Source: Hippopus hippopus
Lineage: Eukaryota; Mollusca; Bivalvia; Cardiida; Cardiidae
Direction of reading: 5' to 3'
Assembly: GCA_946811185.2 (NCBI GenBank)
Contig: OX328112.1
Coordinates: 11,991,215 to 12,055,214 of the forward strand
Length of the DNA stretch: 64,000 bases
Positions 10,022-20,484 of the stretch are shown piece by piece. A program made the position numbers and the translations under genes. The notes below the pieces were generated by a model. It ran no database searches. It saw nothing but the letters and a program-made list of their open reading frames with translations, and had not been told where the DNA came from. The stretch's first letter is position 1. Each line of letters starts with the position of its first letter.

Positions 10022-10265
10022 ATGAGTCATTCTTTTGCAAAAAGTTTCAACCCATGTCAGCCTGCGCAGTCCGCGCAGGCTGACATGAATCGAAACTTTT
10101 TGCTATTTTGTAAATTTTTTTGTATGTTTAAGGACCATTCTACCTCTAGGTTCAGTTACTTGTTAGATGGATGAATTTTATATGGATCCATAATCATGTG
10201 ACGAATTGTTTGGTGGTTTGCATCACGGAGATGCGATTAATTCCCTTTTTGCTAGAGCAAGACTT
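10022..10265 (+). mobile_element. MITE C, left-truncated
   Basis: Begins at the hairpin (AAAAAGTTTCAACCCATGTC, apex GCGCAGTCCGCGC) and runs to the right end GATGCGATTAATTCCCTTTT. The leftmost 40-50 bp are missing. CATGTCAG arm variant. Confidence 0.85.
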
Positions 10266-10269
10266 ATAC

Positions 10270-11010
10270 AGTCAGCAAAACTTATAAACCACCACATTTG
10301 TTTCTCCTGTAAATTCGACTGAGCAATAGACAGGTTAATGGAAAGAAATTGCCACATATACCTTCACGTTAGCCATGGTACTGTAATGAAAGATTCTTGA
10401 TTCTGCCAACAGAAAGCACCTCTTTTTCCAAAGAGGGAAAACACATCTGTTGGGCATGCGTGGTATCTATGAGCCAAAACAGATCAAAACGAGAAGCTTA
10501 AACTACTGAAATTTTGTCAGCGATAAGAGAAAAACATAAAAATGATATTCTGTAAAAACAAATAATACGAGAAAATGACTATGAAGTTTTCAAGAATTTG
10601 ATTTTTCAATTTTTTTCAGTGTTGAGTGAATGAATTTTAAGTAAGATCCTTTAACTAGAACAAGTCAATTATTATTTTTTTTTTTCAGACTTAGGTTGAG
10701 GTATGTTTTTACAATGATTGATTATTCTGCAAAATATCAAACCAAATAAAACATCTCTTTTCTGGACAGTGACGCAAAAAGAAAAGGTCTACAGGGAATT
10801 ACAACTTAAAAGTGGTAGTTAAAAGCTTTGCTGAGTGTACTGTATAATACAAATGTCTTACCTATTCATATTTCTTGCAAAGTGATACTTGATGTTTTTG
10901 TGTCCGAGCGGTTTTGTCTATTTACACGGATTTGTCTGTAAAAAAAAAAAAGAGGAGGAAATACGCTCATGAGGTGGCTACTCCCAAGCAGCATTAGCGC
11001 AAAATAATGT
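10270..11010. other. Unassigned AT-rich sequence
   Basis: About 740 bp with no family, coding signal or RNA that I recognise. Confidence 0.4.
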
Positions 11011-11013
11011 GCT

Positions 11014-11062
11014 TTTACGGACAGTGTAGATCAAGATCAGACTGTAAACTGTCCGATCTGAT
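11014..11062. mobile_element. MITE B hairpin with collapsed apex
   Basis: GGACAGTGTAGATCAAGATC AGACTG is followed at once by AACTGTCC: most of the right arm and apex are deleted, as expected from slippage across a hairpin. Confidence 0.7.
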
Positions 11063-11585
11063 AAGAAAAAAAAATATGTTGAAGCAAAGTTTCCAAGTTC
11101 GAAAACAGCCAAAATTAAAACAAAAAAACAGGGGGGGGGGGGGGGAACTGCAACATCTGAAAAAGGAAAAAAAATGAAAAGCAAATTATTTCTTTGAATT
11201 GTGATAAAAGTGAACTCAAATATTCAGTAAGAAAACTGCTATACCAAACTCTATGATTTTTCCAAGCAAACACAAGAGTCTGAACTAAATGCAAAATTCC
11301 AAGTAAAATAAACGAAAGAAAATTGCATTTCCCTGCCTTATATACCTCGGAGAGGCCCATGACGTAAAAAACAATATTTTAACATTTATTAAGATAATTA
11401 TTTTTTTCAAATAGGAGTTTTCCAATGAGATAACAAAAAACATTCTTCATTAATATTAAACAAAACGTGGCTTTGAAATTAGCCAATCACGCATCTCATT
11501 CATTAAAAATGCAAATTTAATCATTACGTGAATATATCTTGGAAACTGGATCTTTCTAGGTACTAAACTGAAGAGTATTCTGTGT
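11063..11585. other. Unassigned sequence with poly-G run
   Basis: A run of about fourteen G lies at 11131-11145. No family or gene is recognised in the rest. Confidence 0.4.
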
Positions 11586-11587
11586 GT

Positions 11588-11888
11588 TTGGTGTTTAACT
11601 ACGTTTTCAACAATATTTCAGTCAAACCGCAGCTGTCAGTGCACCTATCAATACTTTTCTGGACTTTCTTTTACCAATACTGTACACAACATTTTTCCCA
11701 AGCCACTGGCTGCTTTCCCACACAAACATATAGTCCAAACAATGATCAGCAGTGAGAGAGGAATGAATGTCGCAATGACCATCATTAGTCCTCTGAAAAA
11801 TAAAAATGGCCGAGTTGGGGATTCGAACCAGCGAGGCAGCGACCCCGAGGTTTCAAGCCCTGAATGTTACCGACTGAGCTAGCGGGCT
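11588..11888 (-). mobile_element. SINE-2, full length
   Basis: Plus-strand order is tail (GTTTAACTACGTTTTCAACA), body (AGCCACTGGCTGCTTTCCCA, ACAATGATCAGCAGTGAGAG) and tRNA-like head (GGGATTCGAACCAGCG, CCGACTGAGCTAGCGGGCTC). The minus-strand A box is TAGCTCAGTCGG and the B box GGTTCGAATCCCC, both close to RNA polymerase III consensus. Confidence 0.85.
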
Positions 11889-12025
11889 CAGCATAATTTT
11901 TTGTCAACGCATAAATGAAAACAAATAATTGAAAAAAAAATATTGCACAAAAAATACCCACGAAAAATGTCATCAACAAACACGAGACATAACCCAGGGC
12001 TTAAGTTATTATAACATCAAAATGT

Positions 12026-12257
12026 TTTACTCTTTACAAAATGACAAAAAATTTGGCCTTTTTCTTAGCAAAATTATCTGCAGATGAGAAATTGAGTGTT
12101 TCTCAAATAATGGAATTTTGCTTTTTGCAGGGGTAGAAAACATTGTGGGAAAAGGAGAAAATGCTGTTTACCAGCATTTCTCCTTTTTCCCGCAATGTTT
12201 TCAAACGCCTTTATCTTTATGGTCTCTAAAACAAAGGACTGTTTGGTAACTTGTTAA
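12026..12257 (+). mobile_element. MITE A, full length
   Basis: Left end TTTTACTCTTTACAAAATGA, strong hairpin around GTAGAAAACATTGTGGGAAA, right end TGTTTGGTAACTTGTTAA. The apex reads TGCTGTTTACCAGCA, a loop change on one side only. Confidence 0.85.
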
Positions 12258-12361
12258 TTCTTTGGTAGTCTTATATCTGAAATTTTTAGTTTCAGTCCGT
12301 AAAAGAAAAACCCAAAATATTGCAATAACAAGACTTCTTATGAAAAAAAGGACATTTCAAA

Positions 12362-12434
12362 TTATCGGACAGTGTAGACCCAAGATCAGACTGCATGTTG
12401 TGTGCAGTCTGATCTTGATTTACACTTCCCGAAA
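12362..12434 (+). mobile_element. MITE B hairpin
   Basis: CGGACAGTGTAGACCCAAGA with apex GCATGTTGTGTGC and right arm ending ACACTTCCCG. Standard B flanks are not evident. Confidence 0.8.
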
Positions 12435-12590
12435 AGTATTTAATAATAATTTTTCCCCATACTGCGGAAAGGGACAACTTTCAGAAACAGAAGTCTATCC
12501 TCTGGCCTGTTATGATAGCCTTATTAACTTTTACCGAACTCTTGTTTGAAAATCGTTATCGTCTTCTGAAAAATAATTTGAAATTTGAAT

Positions 12591-13432
12591 TTAACACTTT
12601 ACAACACAGGCTTGATAACGCTCCACTTAACGATCACGTAATTTACAGACTTTGACTAAGAAGGCTTTTTTGAAAACATTTTGAGAAAGAAGGCTTTTGA
12701 AAACATTTCAGGATTGATTGATCGATTGATCGACTGATCGACTGATTGACTGATTGACTGATTGGCGTTAACACCGTTTTCAACATCATTTCAGTTATGT
12801 ATCGCGGCGACTTGTGCACCCATCCATGCTTTCCTGGCATTTCTTTTTACCAGTACTTTGCACATCAATCTTCCAAAGCCACTGGCTGCTTTACCACACA
12901 ACCAACCTCGAAACAATGGTCAGGAGTGAGAAAGGAATGAATCCTGTCGCAATAACTATCTTTAATCCTCGGAAAGAAATTGACTGAGCTAGGGATCGAA
13001 CCAGCGACAGCCTGTTCTCAAGTCCTGCACGCTACCGATTTAGCAACCGGACTCGGCGAAAAAATTGGAGGAAGAAGGCTTTTTAGAACATCTGAGAAAG
13101 AAGGACTTTTCGAAACATGCGAAGAAGAATGATTTTTTTAAACATTTGAAGAAGACATTTGAAAACATGTCAGGAAGATGGCTCTCAAAAAACAGTTAAG
13201 GAAGAAGGCCTTTGGAAACATTTCAGGAAGAAGTCTTTTAAAAAGAATAATAAAACATTGTAGAAAAGGAAAATGCTGGAAACGGTTGTGGTAGAAGTTT
13301 CCTTTTAAGACAATGTTTTCTATCCGTATTAAAGATGACCATCTACATTTGAACCACATTTAATATTTCACCGGTAAATAATTTCAATATAAAAAAGTGT
13401 AAAATTCTGTCGTATGGTACAGAGTAAGAAAT
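12591..13432 (-). mobile_element. MITE A expanded by an internal minisatellite and hosting SINE-2
   Basis: Left end TTTAACACTTTACAACACAG, a worn hairpin at about 13255-13320 (AAAACATTGTAGAAAAGGAA) and right-end motif AAAATTCTGTCGTATGGTAC. Between left end and hairpin, where a normal copy has one AGGAAGAAGGCTTTTGAAAA, this copy has about nine related units of roughly 26 bp: two before the SINE (12652-12712) and seven after it (13063-13250). The SINE therefore landed in an already expanded copy, or expansion continued later. Confidence 0.75.
12715..13059 (-). mobile_element. SINE-2 with expanded ATTG tail
   Basis: Tail is a GATTGATC/GACTGATT repeat (12715-12765), then ACACCGTTTTCAACATCATT, the body GCCACTGGCTGCTTTACCAC and a head ending GCAACCGGACTCGGCG. 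Full length. It interrupts the expanded MITE A. Confidence 0.85.
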
Positions 13433-13646
13433 TACCATGAGTCTTTATTATTTACAGACTGAAAAGAGGAAATATGTAAAGTGAAGGGCAAATAATTACA
13501 TGTATGTCCACATTTAAATATTACAGAAAAAGTTTGTGGTGGAAAGGAGCAAGCGGTTACAAACGTTTCTTTTCCAATATGTGTGTATTTTTTTTTAACG
13601 GATGAACATACAAGGCAGGTTTGTATGCAGCACTACATGGTCTTTA

Positions 13647-13870
13647 AACTTCTTTACCAGGCGACAAAACTTAAGACTCGGCCAAATTCAAAGTATCTGA
13701 AGACGACAAATTAAATGTGACTCAAATGAAGATATTAATCTTCGAAAAGATAGAAAAAAAAAATTATAGAAAAATGAGGAAATGCTGGTAACCAGCATTT
13801 TTTTTTAAATTTCCCAATGATGTTTTCAAAAGCTTTTTTTTTTTCATATGGATCTTGAAAACACAAGATT
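13647..13870 (+). mobile_element. MITE A, first of a direct pair
   Basis: AACTTCTTTACCAGGCGACA, GACGACAAATTAAATGTGAC, hairpin around AATGCTGGTAACCAGCATT, end TGAAAACACAAGATT. Both hairpin arms contain homopolymer growth (A run left, T run right). Confidence 0.85.
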
Positions 13871-14107
13871 ATTTAATCTATTACCAAACGACAAAATTTC
13901 AAACTTGTACGAATTCAAAGCATTTGCAGATGACAAAATACGTGTGACTCAAAAACTGAAATTTGTTTTTGGAAGGGTAGAAAAAAAAAAGCTGTGGGAA
14001 AAGGAGAAAATGCTGGTCACCAACATTTGCTCCTTTTCCCACAATATTTTCAAAAGCCTTATCCGTCAAGGTCGCTTAAACTAAGGACCGTGTGGTAAAG
14101 TGTTATT
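13871..14107 (+). mobile_element. MITE A, second of a direct pair
   Basis: Starts TTTAATCTATTACCAAACGA directly at the end of the previous copy and finishes GTGTGGTAAAGTGTTA. Hairpin GTGGGAAAAGGAGAAAATGC with apex CTGGTCACCAA. Abutting same-strand copies suggest tandem duplication or insertion at a shared TTAA. Confidence 0.85.
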
Positions 14108-14109
14108 AA

Positions 14110-14400
14110 GAAAGGGTTACAAAAATTGAAGACAACGTTAAAGAATTGAACCTATCACTATCAGAAACAATGTTTTATGCTCAAAAGAACATCAAAGAGA
14201 AGCAAAGATGGTCTGAAATGAAATACTTTCAAAACCACATTTTAAAAATTTAAGCATTTTTTCTTCTACCCTTAGGACCTTAATCATGTAATGATATGAA
14301 ATTAATCCAGAAAACAACGATGATTAGTTGATTCATTATTTTGGTTGGTGAACTAATTAATTGATACTTTAGTTCGTAAACTGATCTGTTTAGTAAACTG
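14110..14400. other. Unassigned sequence
   Basis: No family or gene recognised. Confidence 0.4.
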
Positions 14401-14600
14401 ATTGATTAACTGGTTGGTTGGTTGGTTGGTTGGTTAGGTAGCTACTTAGTTAGTTAGTTGGTTGGTTGGTTGGTTGGTTGAGGAGTGAGTGAGTGAGTGA
14501 GTGAGTGAGTGAGTGAGTGAGTGAGTGAGTGAGTAGAAGGATGTGTGGGTCGGTGGGTGGCTGGGTGAGTGAGCAGGAGACAAGTCGAGTGACAGGTTGA
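14400..14600. repeat. (GGTT)n / (GAGT)n compound microsatellite
   Basis: GGTT units (14408-14480) switch to about fourteen GAGT units (14485-14535), then degenerate GGGT/GAGT. Same unit types occur near 1793 and 45760. Confidence 0.95.
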
Positions 14601-14737
14601 CAAACCGACCAACTTACGGACGAAGGACGGATTTTGTGATGGATTTTGTAAATGATTTTTTTATTGGTTTTGGAAAAGTTGACTGTCTGGTTATCAGCAT
14701 TTTAGCAAAAGTCCATGGTGATTATATGACTAAAATA

Positions 14738-14776
14738 GTTGCGAAAAAGCGGAGAGTGTAGACCAAGATTAGAGTG
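14738..14776. mobile_element. MITE B half-hairpin
   Basis: GCGGAGAGTGTAGACCAAGA TTAGAGTG is one B arm without its partner. Confidence 0.5.
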
Positions 14777-14779
14777 TAT

Positions 14780-15300
14780 GTATGTGAAGATTGATCTTAG
14801 CACGCTTTCCAAAAGCTGTGGAAGGAATCTTGGGAGAAAAAGCCCATTGGATTTACATGTTTATCACATAACTTTCCTTGTTTTTAGCGTAAGACAGCCA
14901 TTACGAATTTTCTTGTCAAACATACGTGTGAGATCAGAAAATAGTGGTCAACGCGCTGTAATTATACGCGTTATTTCTTATAGATAGCCAACAAAGATTC
15001 CTGTGTGAAATATCTGTTAAAACTGATGATCGTGACAAAACTGCAAATTTTAGAATCTTAAGATGTAAAATAAAACCGTTCAATGCAAATTTCTTTGGAA
15101 CTTTGGAACTGTATTTTCTCTTTGACGTTTACTTCTTTCAAGGAAACGAATAGCCTTTATCTAAATTTCAATTCACATTCACATCACGGCCTTTGTTTTA
15201 ACTCGTCATGAACTATTATTCTTCAGAAACAGTTATGTGATGGAAAGAATCTGATATTCATTGGCTTATGAGGTACTTGTCCACACACACACCAAAAAAA
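14780..15300. other. Unassigned sequence
   Basis: No family, coding signal or RNA recognised. At 15307-15336 ATTAAGC...GCTTAAT forms a short palindrome. Confidence 0.4.
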
Positions 15301-15354
15301 AAAAGTTATTAAGCTCGCCAAAGGCTCGCTTAATAGCATTTTTTGTCGACTCCT

Positions 15355-15587
15355 TTAAGGTCTACAACCCCTAACTAATCGGTAAATATCGTGGTAACAT
15401 CGGCGTTTTCATGAAGGCTATTCGGCCAATCTCGGCAGCTTCCGTCTTTTAATATGAGAGTTAGAGGTCGTAGATTCTCTAACTCATCGGTAAATATTGT
15501 GTAACATCGACGTTTTCGTAAAGGCTGTTCGGCCAATCTCGGCAGCTTCCGTCTTTTAATATGAGAGTTACGGGCCGTAGACCTTAA
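15355..15587 (+). mobile_element. MITE G, internally duplicated
   Basis: Bounded by TTAAGGTCTAC and GGGCCGTAGACCTTAA. Inside are two tandem copies, period about 107 bp, of a block containing ATCGGTAAATAT, GGCCAATCTCGGCAGCTTCC and TTTTAATATGAGAGTTA. A single-block relative lies at 49005-49119 in inverse orientation. Ends start and finish with TTAA. Confidence 0.8.
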
Positions 15588-15589
15588 CA

Positions 15590-15925
15590 AAATTTTATCT
15601 CAAACACCAGCTCATGTAAGATCCTATATACTCGTATATAGCGCCAAGACGGCTTAAATCCCCAAAGAAATAACAATCACCCCCACAATGGCTTTTCCTA
15701 AGACTGCCAAATCCAGAAATTCAACAGAGTACTAATTTAGAATTATGAGGAATTCGGAGAAACACCAAGTTTTCTCTGAAAATTATGCATTTCATTGATT
15801 TTGACAAGGAGCGACTGAAGGTCAGTAAATGAAACGGACGTCCCGCTGTGGCCATTTGCATTATTTATTAAGACGTCTAAAAATAGAATTAGTGACCTCT
15901 TCACCTCGGAAATAAGATGAGAATT
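15590..15925. other. Unassigned sequence
   Basis: No family or gene recognised. Confidence 0.4.
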
Positions 15926-15926
15926 T

Positions 15927-16066
15927 TCCTAACCCTTCACCAAGAAATCCTAGAATTCACGAACTTGAGGAAGAAAACTTTTTTCAAAAGAATATGGGAA
16001 AAGGAGAAGATGCTGGTGACTAATATACTCTCCATTTCTTAAAAAGTTTTCTACCATTTTAAAGAG
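15927..16066 (-). mobile_element. MITE A, worn left part
   Basis: CCTAACCCTTCACCAAGAAA, GAGGAAGAAAACTTTTTTCA and GGGAAAAGGAGAAGATGCTG follow A order; the second arm is decayed and the distal flank absent. Confidence 0.65.
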
Positions 16067-16350
16067 TCTACACGAATATGCCAACCACTCTAAATTGCAC
16101 TATAATTCTCAATCTTCGTCGTTGAATACAATTTCTTCTTTTGTCACAATGTTTCCAAACGTATACGGCTGCAACATGGAAAGAAATCCTGTTTAGAGGA
16201 TTAAGATCTTTTTTAAAATGTGGAAAACTGGCACACAAAAAAAAACGAATTAATAAACGAAGTGTATATGCACGAGGAATCTGTTTATCATTTTTTACCC
16301 AACATTCCATATTCAAACTCCATATTGGATTCTTGAAATCTCACTTCCTT

Positions 16351-16550
16351 TTACCCCTTTCCTAGTAATCCGGCATGTTATACGACCCTGAAGAAAAATT
16401 TCAGAAAAGCATTATGGGAAAAGGAGAAAATGCTGGTTACCAGCATTTTCTCTTTTTCCCACAATGCTTTATCTCTTACCACAGACAATCCCCATTGTTT
16501 TAGCCATGTCTAATTTGTCGTCTGCAAATGCTTTCAATTTAGATAAGTTT
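16351..16550 (-). mobile_element. MITE A, left member of an inverted pair
   Basis: TTACCCCTTTCCTAGTAATC, ACGACCCTGAAGAAAAATTT, strong hairpin (apex GCTGGTTACCAGC), then TTTGTCGTCTGCAAATGCTT. A 30-bp piece resembling an A left terminus (CTTACCACAGACAATCCCCA) sits after the hairpin, so the copy is rearranged. Confidence 0.85.
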
Positions 16551-16782
16551 AATAACTCTTTACCATACGACAAAATTTTTAGAGTTGCCACAATCCAAAC
16601 CATTTGCAAACAACAAATTAAATGTAGTTCAAATGCTAGAATTTGCCTTTTGAACGGATAAAAAACGTTGTTGAAAAAGGAGAAAATGCTAGTTACCAGC
16701 ATTTTCTCCTTTTCCAACAACGTTTTCAAAAGGCTTCTTCCTCAATGTCGTTGAAATTCATGATTATGTGGTCAAGGGTTAA
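16551..16782 (+). mobile_element. MITE A, right member of an inverted pair
   Basis: AATAACTCTTTACCATACGA to GTGGTCAAGGGTTAA. The arms carry AACGTTGTTG and CAACAACGTT where the common form is AACATTGTGG and CCACAATGTT: four changes, each matched on the other arm. Confidence 0.9.
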
Positions 16783-16784
16783 AA

Positions 16785-17165
16785 TTTTCTGAACTGGCTA
16801 AGAGTTGAGCCTGACTTTGTTTAAACACGTCTAAACTAACTTACTTTAGGCCTTTTATCTACAGTTCTATCTATCGTTATACATGTTTACCAACTTTCAT
16901 GCAATTTTGGCCATAAACCAGGAAAAACAAAAAACAACAGTATCAAGGTCAAAAAAGCTCTTCTTTGAAGTTTTCTGAATTTTTTCTTTGATATACGCCA
17001 ATCGATATTTTTTCTTAGAGCTTTATTTCTCACGCCCCACTTGTTTTTGGTAGCAACAAAAACAATAACCAGAGCATAATCGAAAGTCCTTGTTTCGCCG
17101 AACCTTAATATTTGACAACATGCTTTTAAGAAAGCAGAAAAATCGTAATAAAGACCAACTGAACC
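16785..17165. other. Unassigned sequence
   Basis: No family or gene recognised between the A pair and the SINE-1 array. Confidence 0.4.
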
Positions 17166-17167
17166 GA

Positions 17168-17471
17168 GCCAGACAATGAAGCAAATTAGAGTTTATTTCA
17201 TCGTCGCAACAGGTTGTCCATATGGACAGCATCCGTTCAAGGCTGGTCTTATTGTTACGGTGTATAGCGCGGATACAGGACGAAATTCACCCTTTGTAAG
17301 GCCTCGTCGTACAGCACCGTCACACGGAATCTCAGGTTAATATCTCATCCGAATGACTATTAGTAACATTGCTTGGCCAGCCATGGAGCTCGAGCCCGCA
17401 GCGTCAGGTGACCGCAGACGAGATGTATTCAAGTCCTACGCACTACCACTTGAGTTATGCGAACTGGTCAA
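17168..17471 (-). mobile_element. SINE-1, array unit 1 (most diverged)
   Basis: TTTATTTCATCGTCGCAACA, TATTGTTACGGTGTATAGCG, ACAGGACGAAAT, CACCGTCACACGGAATCTCA and CTCATCCGAATGACTATTAG are the body; the head is degenerate (CTTGAGTTATGCGAACTGGT). Its central part has lost the GTTCTTTAACGTG box. Confidence 0.85.
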
Positions 17472-17477
17472 ACTGTT

Positions 17478-17783
17478 GAATGAATTTGCGTTTATCTATC
17501 GTCGCCACCGGTTGCCCATATGGGCGACGCCCCCTGAAGGCTGTTAGTATTGTTACGGGGGATAGTGCAGATACAGGACGAAACCCATCTTAAGTTACGC
17601 CTGGTTCTTTTACGTGTTCGGTGTATAGCACCGTCACACGGGACCTCGGTTTAACGTCTCATCCGAATGACTATTAGTAATTTTAGATAGCCAGCCGTGG
17701 GGATCGAACCCACACCCTCAAATAACTCGAAACATCACGTTCACGAGTCCTACGCTCTACATATTGAGCTATGCGGGCTGGTC
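17478..17783 (-). mobile_element. SINE-1, array unit 2
   Basis: ATCGTCGCCACCGGTTGCCC, GGGGGATAGTGCAGATACAG, GGTTCTTTTACGTGTTCGGT and head GGGGATCGAACCCACACC...TGAGCTATGCGGGCTGGTC. Its junction with unit 1 is GGTCAAACTG. Confidence 0.9.
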
Positions 17784-17794
17784 ATGGTCAAACT

Positions 17795-18083
17795 GTTTGG
17801 TTATTTCCGTTTATTTATCGTCTGAGCGAAGCCCCCAGAAGACGGTTAGTTGTTACGGGGGATAGTGCAAGGATACAGGACGAAACTACTGAGAGCTTTG
17901 CCTGGTTCTTTAACGTGCTCGGCGTATAACACCGTCACACGGGACCTCGGTTTAATGTCTCATCCGAAAGACTATTAGTAATTTTAGTTGGCCAGCCGGG
18001 GATTCGAACCCACAACCTGTAGTGAACCGAAACATTGTGTTCACGAGTCCTATGCTCTACCTACTGAGCTATATCGGCTGGGG
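17795..18083 (-). mobile_element. SINE-1, array unit 3
   Basis: TTTATTTATCGTCTGAGCGA to CTACTGAGCTATATCGGCTG. Minus-strand B box is GGTTCGAATCCCC. The CCAC...GGGC stem near the 3' end is partly deleted. The same GGTCAAACT junction precedes and follows it. Confidence 0.9.
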
Positions 18084-18261
18084 TGGTCAAACTATTGCTA
18101 CTATTCAGCTGATATATACACACACAAGCACCCCCAAAACTTTGCATTGCCTTGTTTGCATTCATCAAAGGGAGGTAATTATAATAGCCATAACAGTAAT
18201 CACTGATTGGCATTTTTCTAAGGAACTGTTTCGTCCCTTCTCTCTTTTTTATTTTTTAAAC

Positions 18262-18510
18262 TGAGTCATGCTCTGGCAAAAGGGGATTAAATACATCACC
18301 GTGATGCATTATACCAAGCAAGCCGTCACTTAATCATAGATTCACAAAACCAGTTTTGTCTAACAACCGACTGAGTCCTGACCTAGAATGTCTATGGACA
18401 TGCAGAAAATCGACAAAAAAAAAAAATACCCAGGTCAGCCTGCGCGGGCTGACTTTGGTCGATAGTTTTTGCAAGACTCGTTAAACCTCCTTTTCACATA
18501 GCATGAATTA
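18262..18510 (-). mobile_element. MITE C, shortened hairpin
   Basis: TGAGTCATGCTCTGGC, AAATACATCACCGTGATGCA, TGGACATGCAGAAAATCG, then a hairpin with the apex reduced to GTCAGCCTGCGCGGGCTGAC. Right end CACATAGCATGAATTA. Confidence 0.85.
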
Positions 18511-18514
18511 TCTC

Positions 18515-19095
18515 TTTCTGCGCAAAATATCCATCCAGTCTTAATTTTTTCTGTACAAGCACCACCCAGCTTGAACTTGAAACCCAGGGAACATAAGTTC
18601 TGTGCGATGATAATACGTGAAATGAATAAACCGATCTGACACGAGTCGCCTCGGGTTATTCCGTAATTTATTCCGAACCAAATGCTCCCTAATTCAATGA
18701 GTATTCAATACTGCGAAAGCGGATATTTGACTGGTTATTTGATTATTATTTGTCTGGATCTGCTGTGCAGTCAATTTCTTGCTTGAAGACATAATCAAAC
18801 TGATTAAGTCAATTTTTACGAGAACCCGTCAATTAAATCTTTCCACTGAGCATGTGCGTGAGTCACATGACGTGCGCCTCGCGCTTTTTCTAATGCTCAT
18901 ATCCGGTCAAGTGGTTCAGTTTTGTTTTGTTATGATGGAGCGCAGATGGCCCTAGGCCAATGAAGAACCAAGATTAGTCAGAATTACTTCGCGTTTACGA
19001 ACGGCTGAATCCCCAGGATTTCTCGAAGAGCTTAAATATCAATACAATCAAGTACATGTACACAGAAAACACATAGCCATAAAAAAGAAAAGTTA
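18515..19095. other. Unassigned single-copy-looking sequence
   Basis: 580 bp free of recognised repeats, with locally more CG dinucleotides at 18855-18900. No frame or RNA found. Confidence 0.4.
18850..18985. promoter_or_regulatory. Possible regulatory cluster, speculative
   Basis: Within about 130 bp: GAGTCACATGACGTGCG (TGAGTCA-like, CACATG E-box and ACGT core), CCGGTCAAGTGG and GGCCAATGAAG (CCAAT box). This is the only stretch in the area with such a mix and no mobile element. No TATA box, initiator or downstream exon is seen, so this is a weak call. Confidence 0.2.
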
Positions 19096-19104
19096 TGTAC
19101 ATGA

Positions 19105-19310
19105 AGTAGAAGGCCCTTCAAAACATTGTGGCAATAGAAGAAAATGCCGGGAACAAGCATTTGAATAGAAGAAAAAGCGGGTAACCATAATTTTCTTCAT
19201 TTCCAACAACGTTTTCTTCCTTTTAAAAGACAAATTTAATTTGAGTTGCAAATAAAGTTTGCTTTCAATTTGGACAAGTTACTACTTTTCGTACTTGTGA
19301 GGAGTTGATG
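19105..19310 (-). mobile_element. MITE A, rearranged hairpin
   Basis: AGAAGGCCCTTCAAAACATT, then AATGCCGGGAACAAGCATTT followed by a second partial arm (GAATAGAAGAAAAAGCGGGT), CCAACAACGTTTTC, and flank TTTGCTTTCAATTTGGACAA. The left arm appears duplicated. Confidence 0.7.
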
Positions 19311-19625
19311 TAGATAATCGTATGAATACATTTTAGAATGATAGACAACTATTCAAAGCGATTTCTGTGTTCGATCACAATATTTTGGGTTTAACCCAGA
19401 GCTTTCCCGATAACGAATGGGCTTATCAGCAAAAGTTACAGATATTGACGAGGTTTCTGACACCATTTTCGCAAACATTTAGCCTACCAGAGACATTTCT
19501 TTCAGCATAAATATATTGATTCAATTAGCAGTACTGCCATTATTAACCACCTTAGCTAATGAACAAAACATGTTACCCCACCCGCTTTAGATAAACAGAA
19601 AATAATCGAAGACAAAGAACTATCA
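19310..19625. other. Unassigned sequence
   Basis: No family or gene recognised. Confidence 0.4.
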
Positions 19626-19630
19626 AAGCG

Positions 19631-19975
19631 TTAACTTTTTACCAAACGACAGTTTTAGACTCTTCCAAATTGAAGGCATTTGCAGACGACAAATTCAATA
19701 TAGCTATGTTGATCATTTCTGTTATTGATGGGGTAGAAAACATTATGGAAAAAGGAGAAAACGCTGGTTACCAGCGTTTTCTTCTTTTCCCATAATGTTT
19801 TCCAAAAGGTTTTTGCTTCAGGGCCATTAAAACATTGTAGAAAACATAGTGGGAAAAAGGAGAAAACGCTGGTTACCAGCGTTTTCTCCTTTTCCAAAAA
19901 TGATTTCCAAAGGCCTTCTGCTTTAGGGCCGTTAAAACTCGGGATTAGAAAGGGGATAAAGGTGATAAAGGGTTA
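19631..19975 (+). mobile_element. MITE A with a duplicated hairpin
   Basis: TTAACTTTTTACCAAACGAC to GGTGATAAAGGGTTA. Two hairpins lie in tandem (about 19735-19805 and 19830-19905). Both have AACGCTGG/CCAGCGTT instead of AATGCTGG/CCAGCATT, a paired change; the first also has CATTATGG/CCATAATG. Shared variant arms show the second hairpin was copied from the first or vice versa. GGGATTAGAAAGGGGATAAA shows further small duplication at the right end. Confidence 0.9.
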
Positions 19976-20138
19976 GAAAGGACTGTTTAGTATAGAACGC
20001 CGTTTTTAACAGAATTTTAGTCATATGACAGCGAAATATATACCTTCCATTATGCTTCTTTCAGGAGTACCACGCAAAACCTATTTTCCAGGCTCCATGC
20101 TTCTTTTCTTATAGAAGCAAAGTCGAAACATTTTAAAA

Positions 20139-20345
20139 CATTTGTACCAAACGATGAAATGTGAGACTTGCCCTAACTGAAAGCAGTCATGAGCAGTCGA
20201 CGATTTAAATGTTGCTCAAATTATCATAGATGTCTCTAAAAGAAAAAATAAGAAAACATTGGTAACCAGCATTGTCTTCTTTCCAACATATGAAAGCTTT
20301 TTCTCCAGAGTCGATATAACATGGAATTGTATGGCAAAGAGTTGA
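20139..20345 (+). mobile_element. MITE A, hairpin arm lost
   Basis: TTTGTACCAAACGATGAAAT, TTTAAATGTTGCTCAAATTA, then GAAAACATTGGTAACCAGCA with most of the left arm deleted, and right end TTGTATGGCAAAGAGTTGAA. Confidence 0.8.
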
Positions 20346-20369
20346 ACAGTACTATGCCCAAGGACCTAT

Positions 20370-20470
20370 CAAAGCTTCAGGCTGCTTTTCCACATGAAGG
20401 TAAGTCGAAACAATTATGTCAAGCAATAACACAGGAATAAAACTGTCGTAATGACTCTATCCAGGCGTAT
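20370..20470 (-). mobile_element. SINE-2 fragment
   Basis: GGCTGCTTTTCCACATGAAG, CGAAACAATTATG, ACACAGGAATAAAACTGTCG and AATGACTCTATCC are the SINE-2 middle on the minus strand; head and tail are missing. Confidence 0.65.
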
Positions 20471-20484
20471 TGTTTAAAGTTTAC

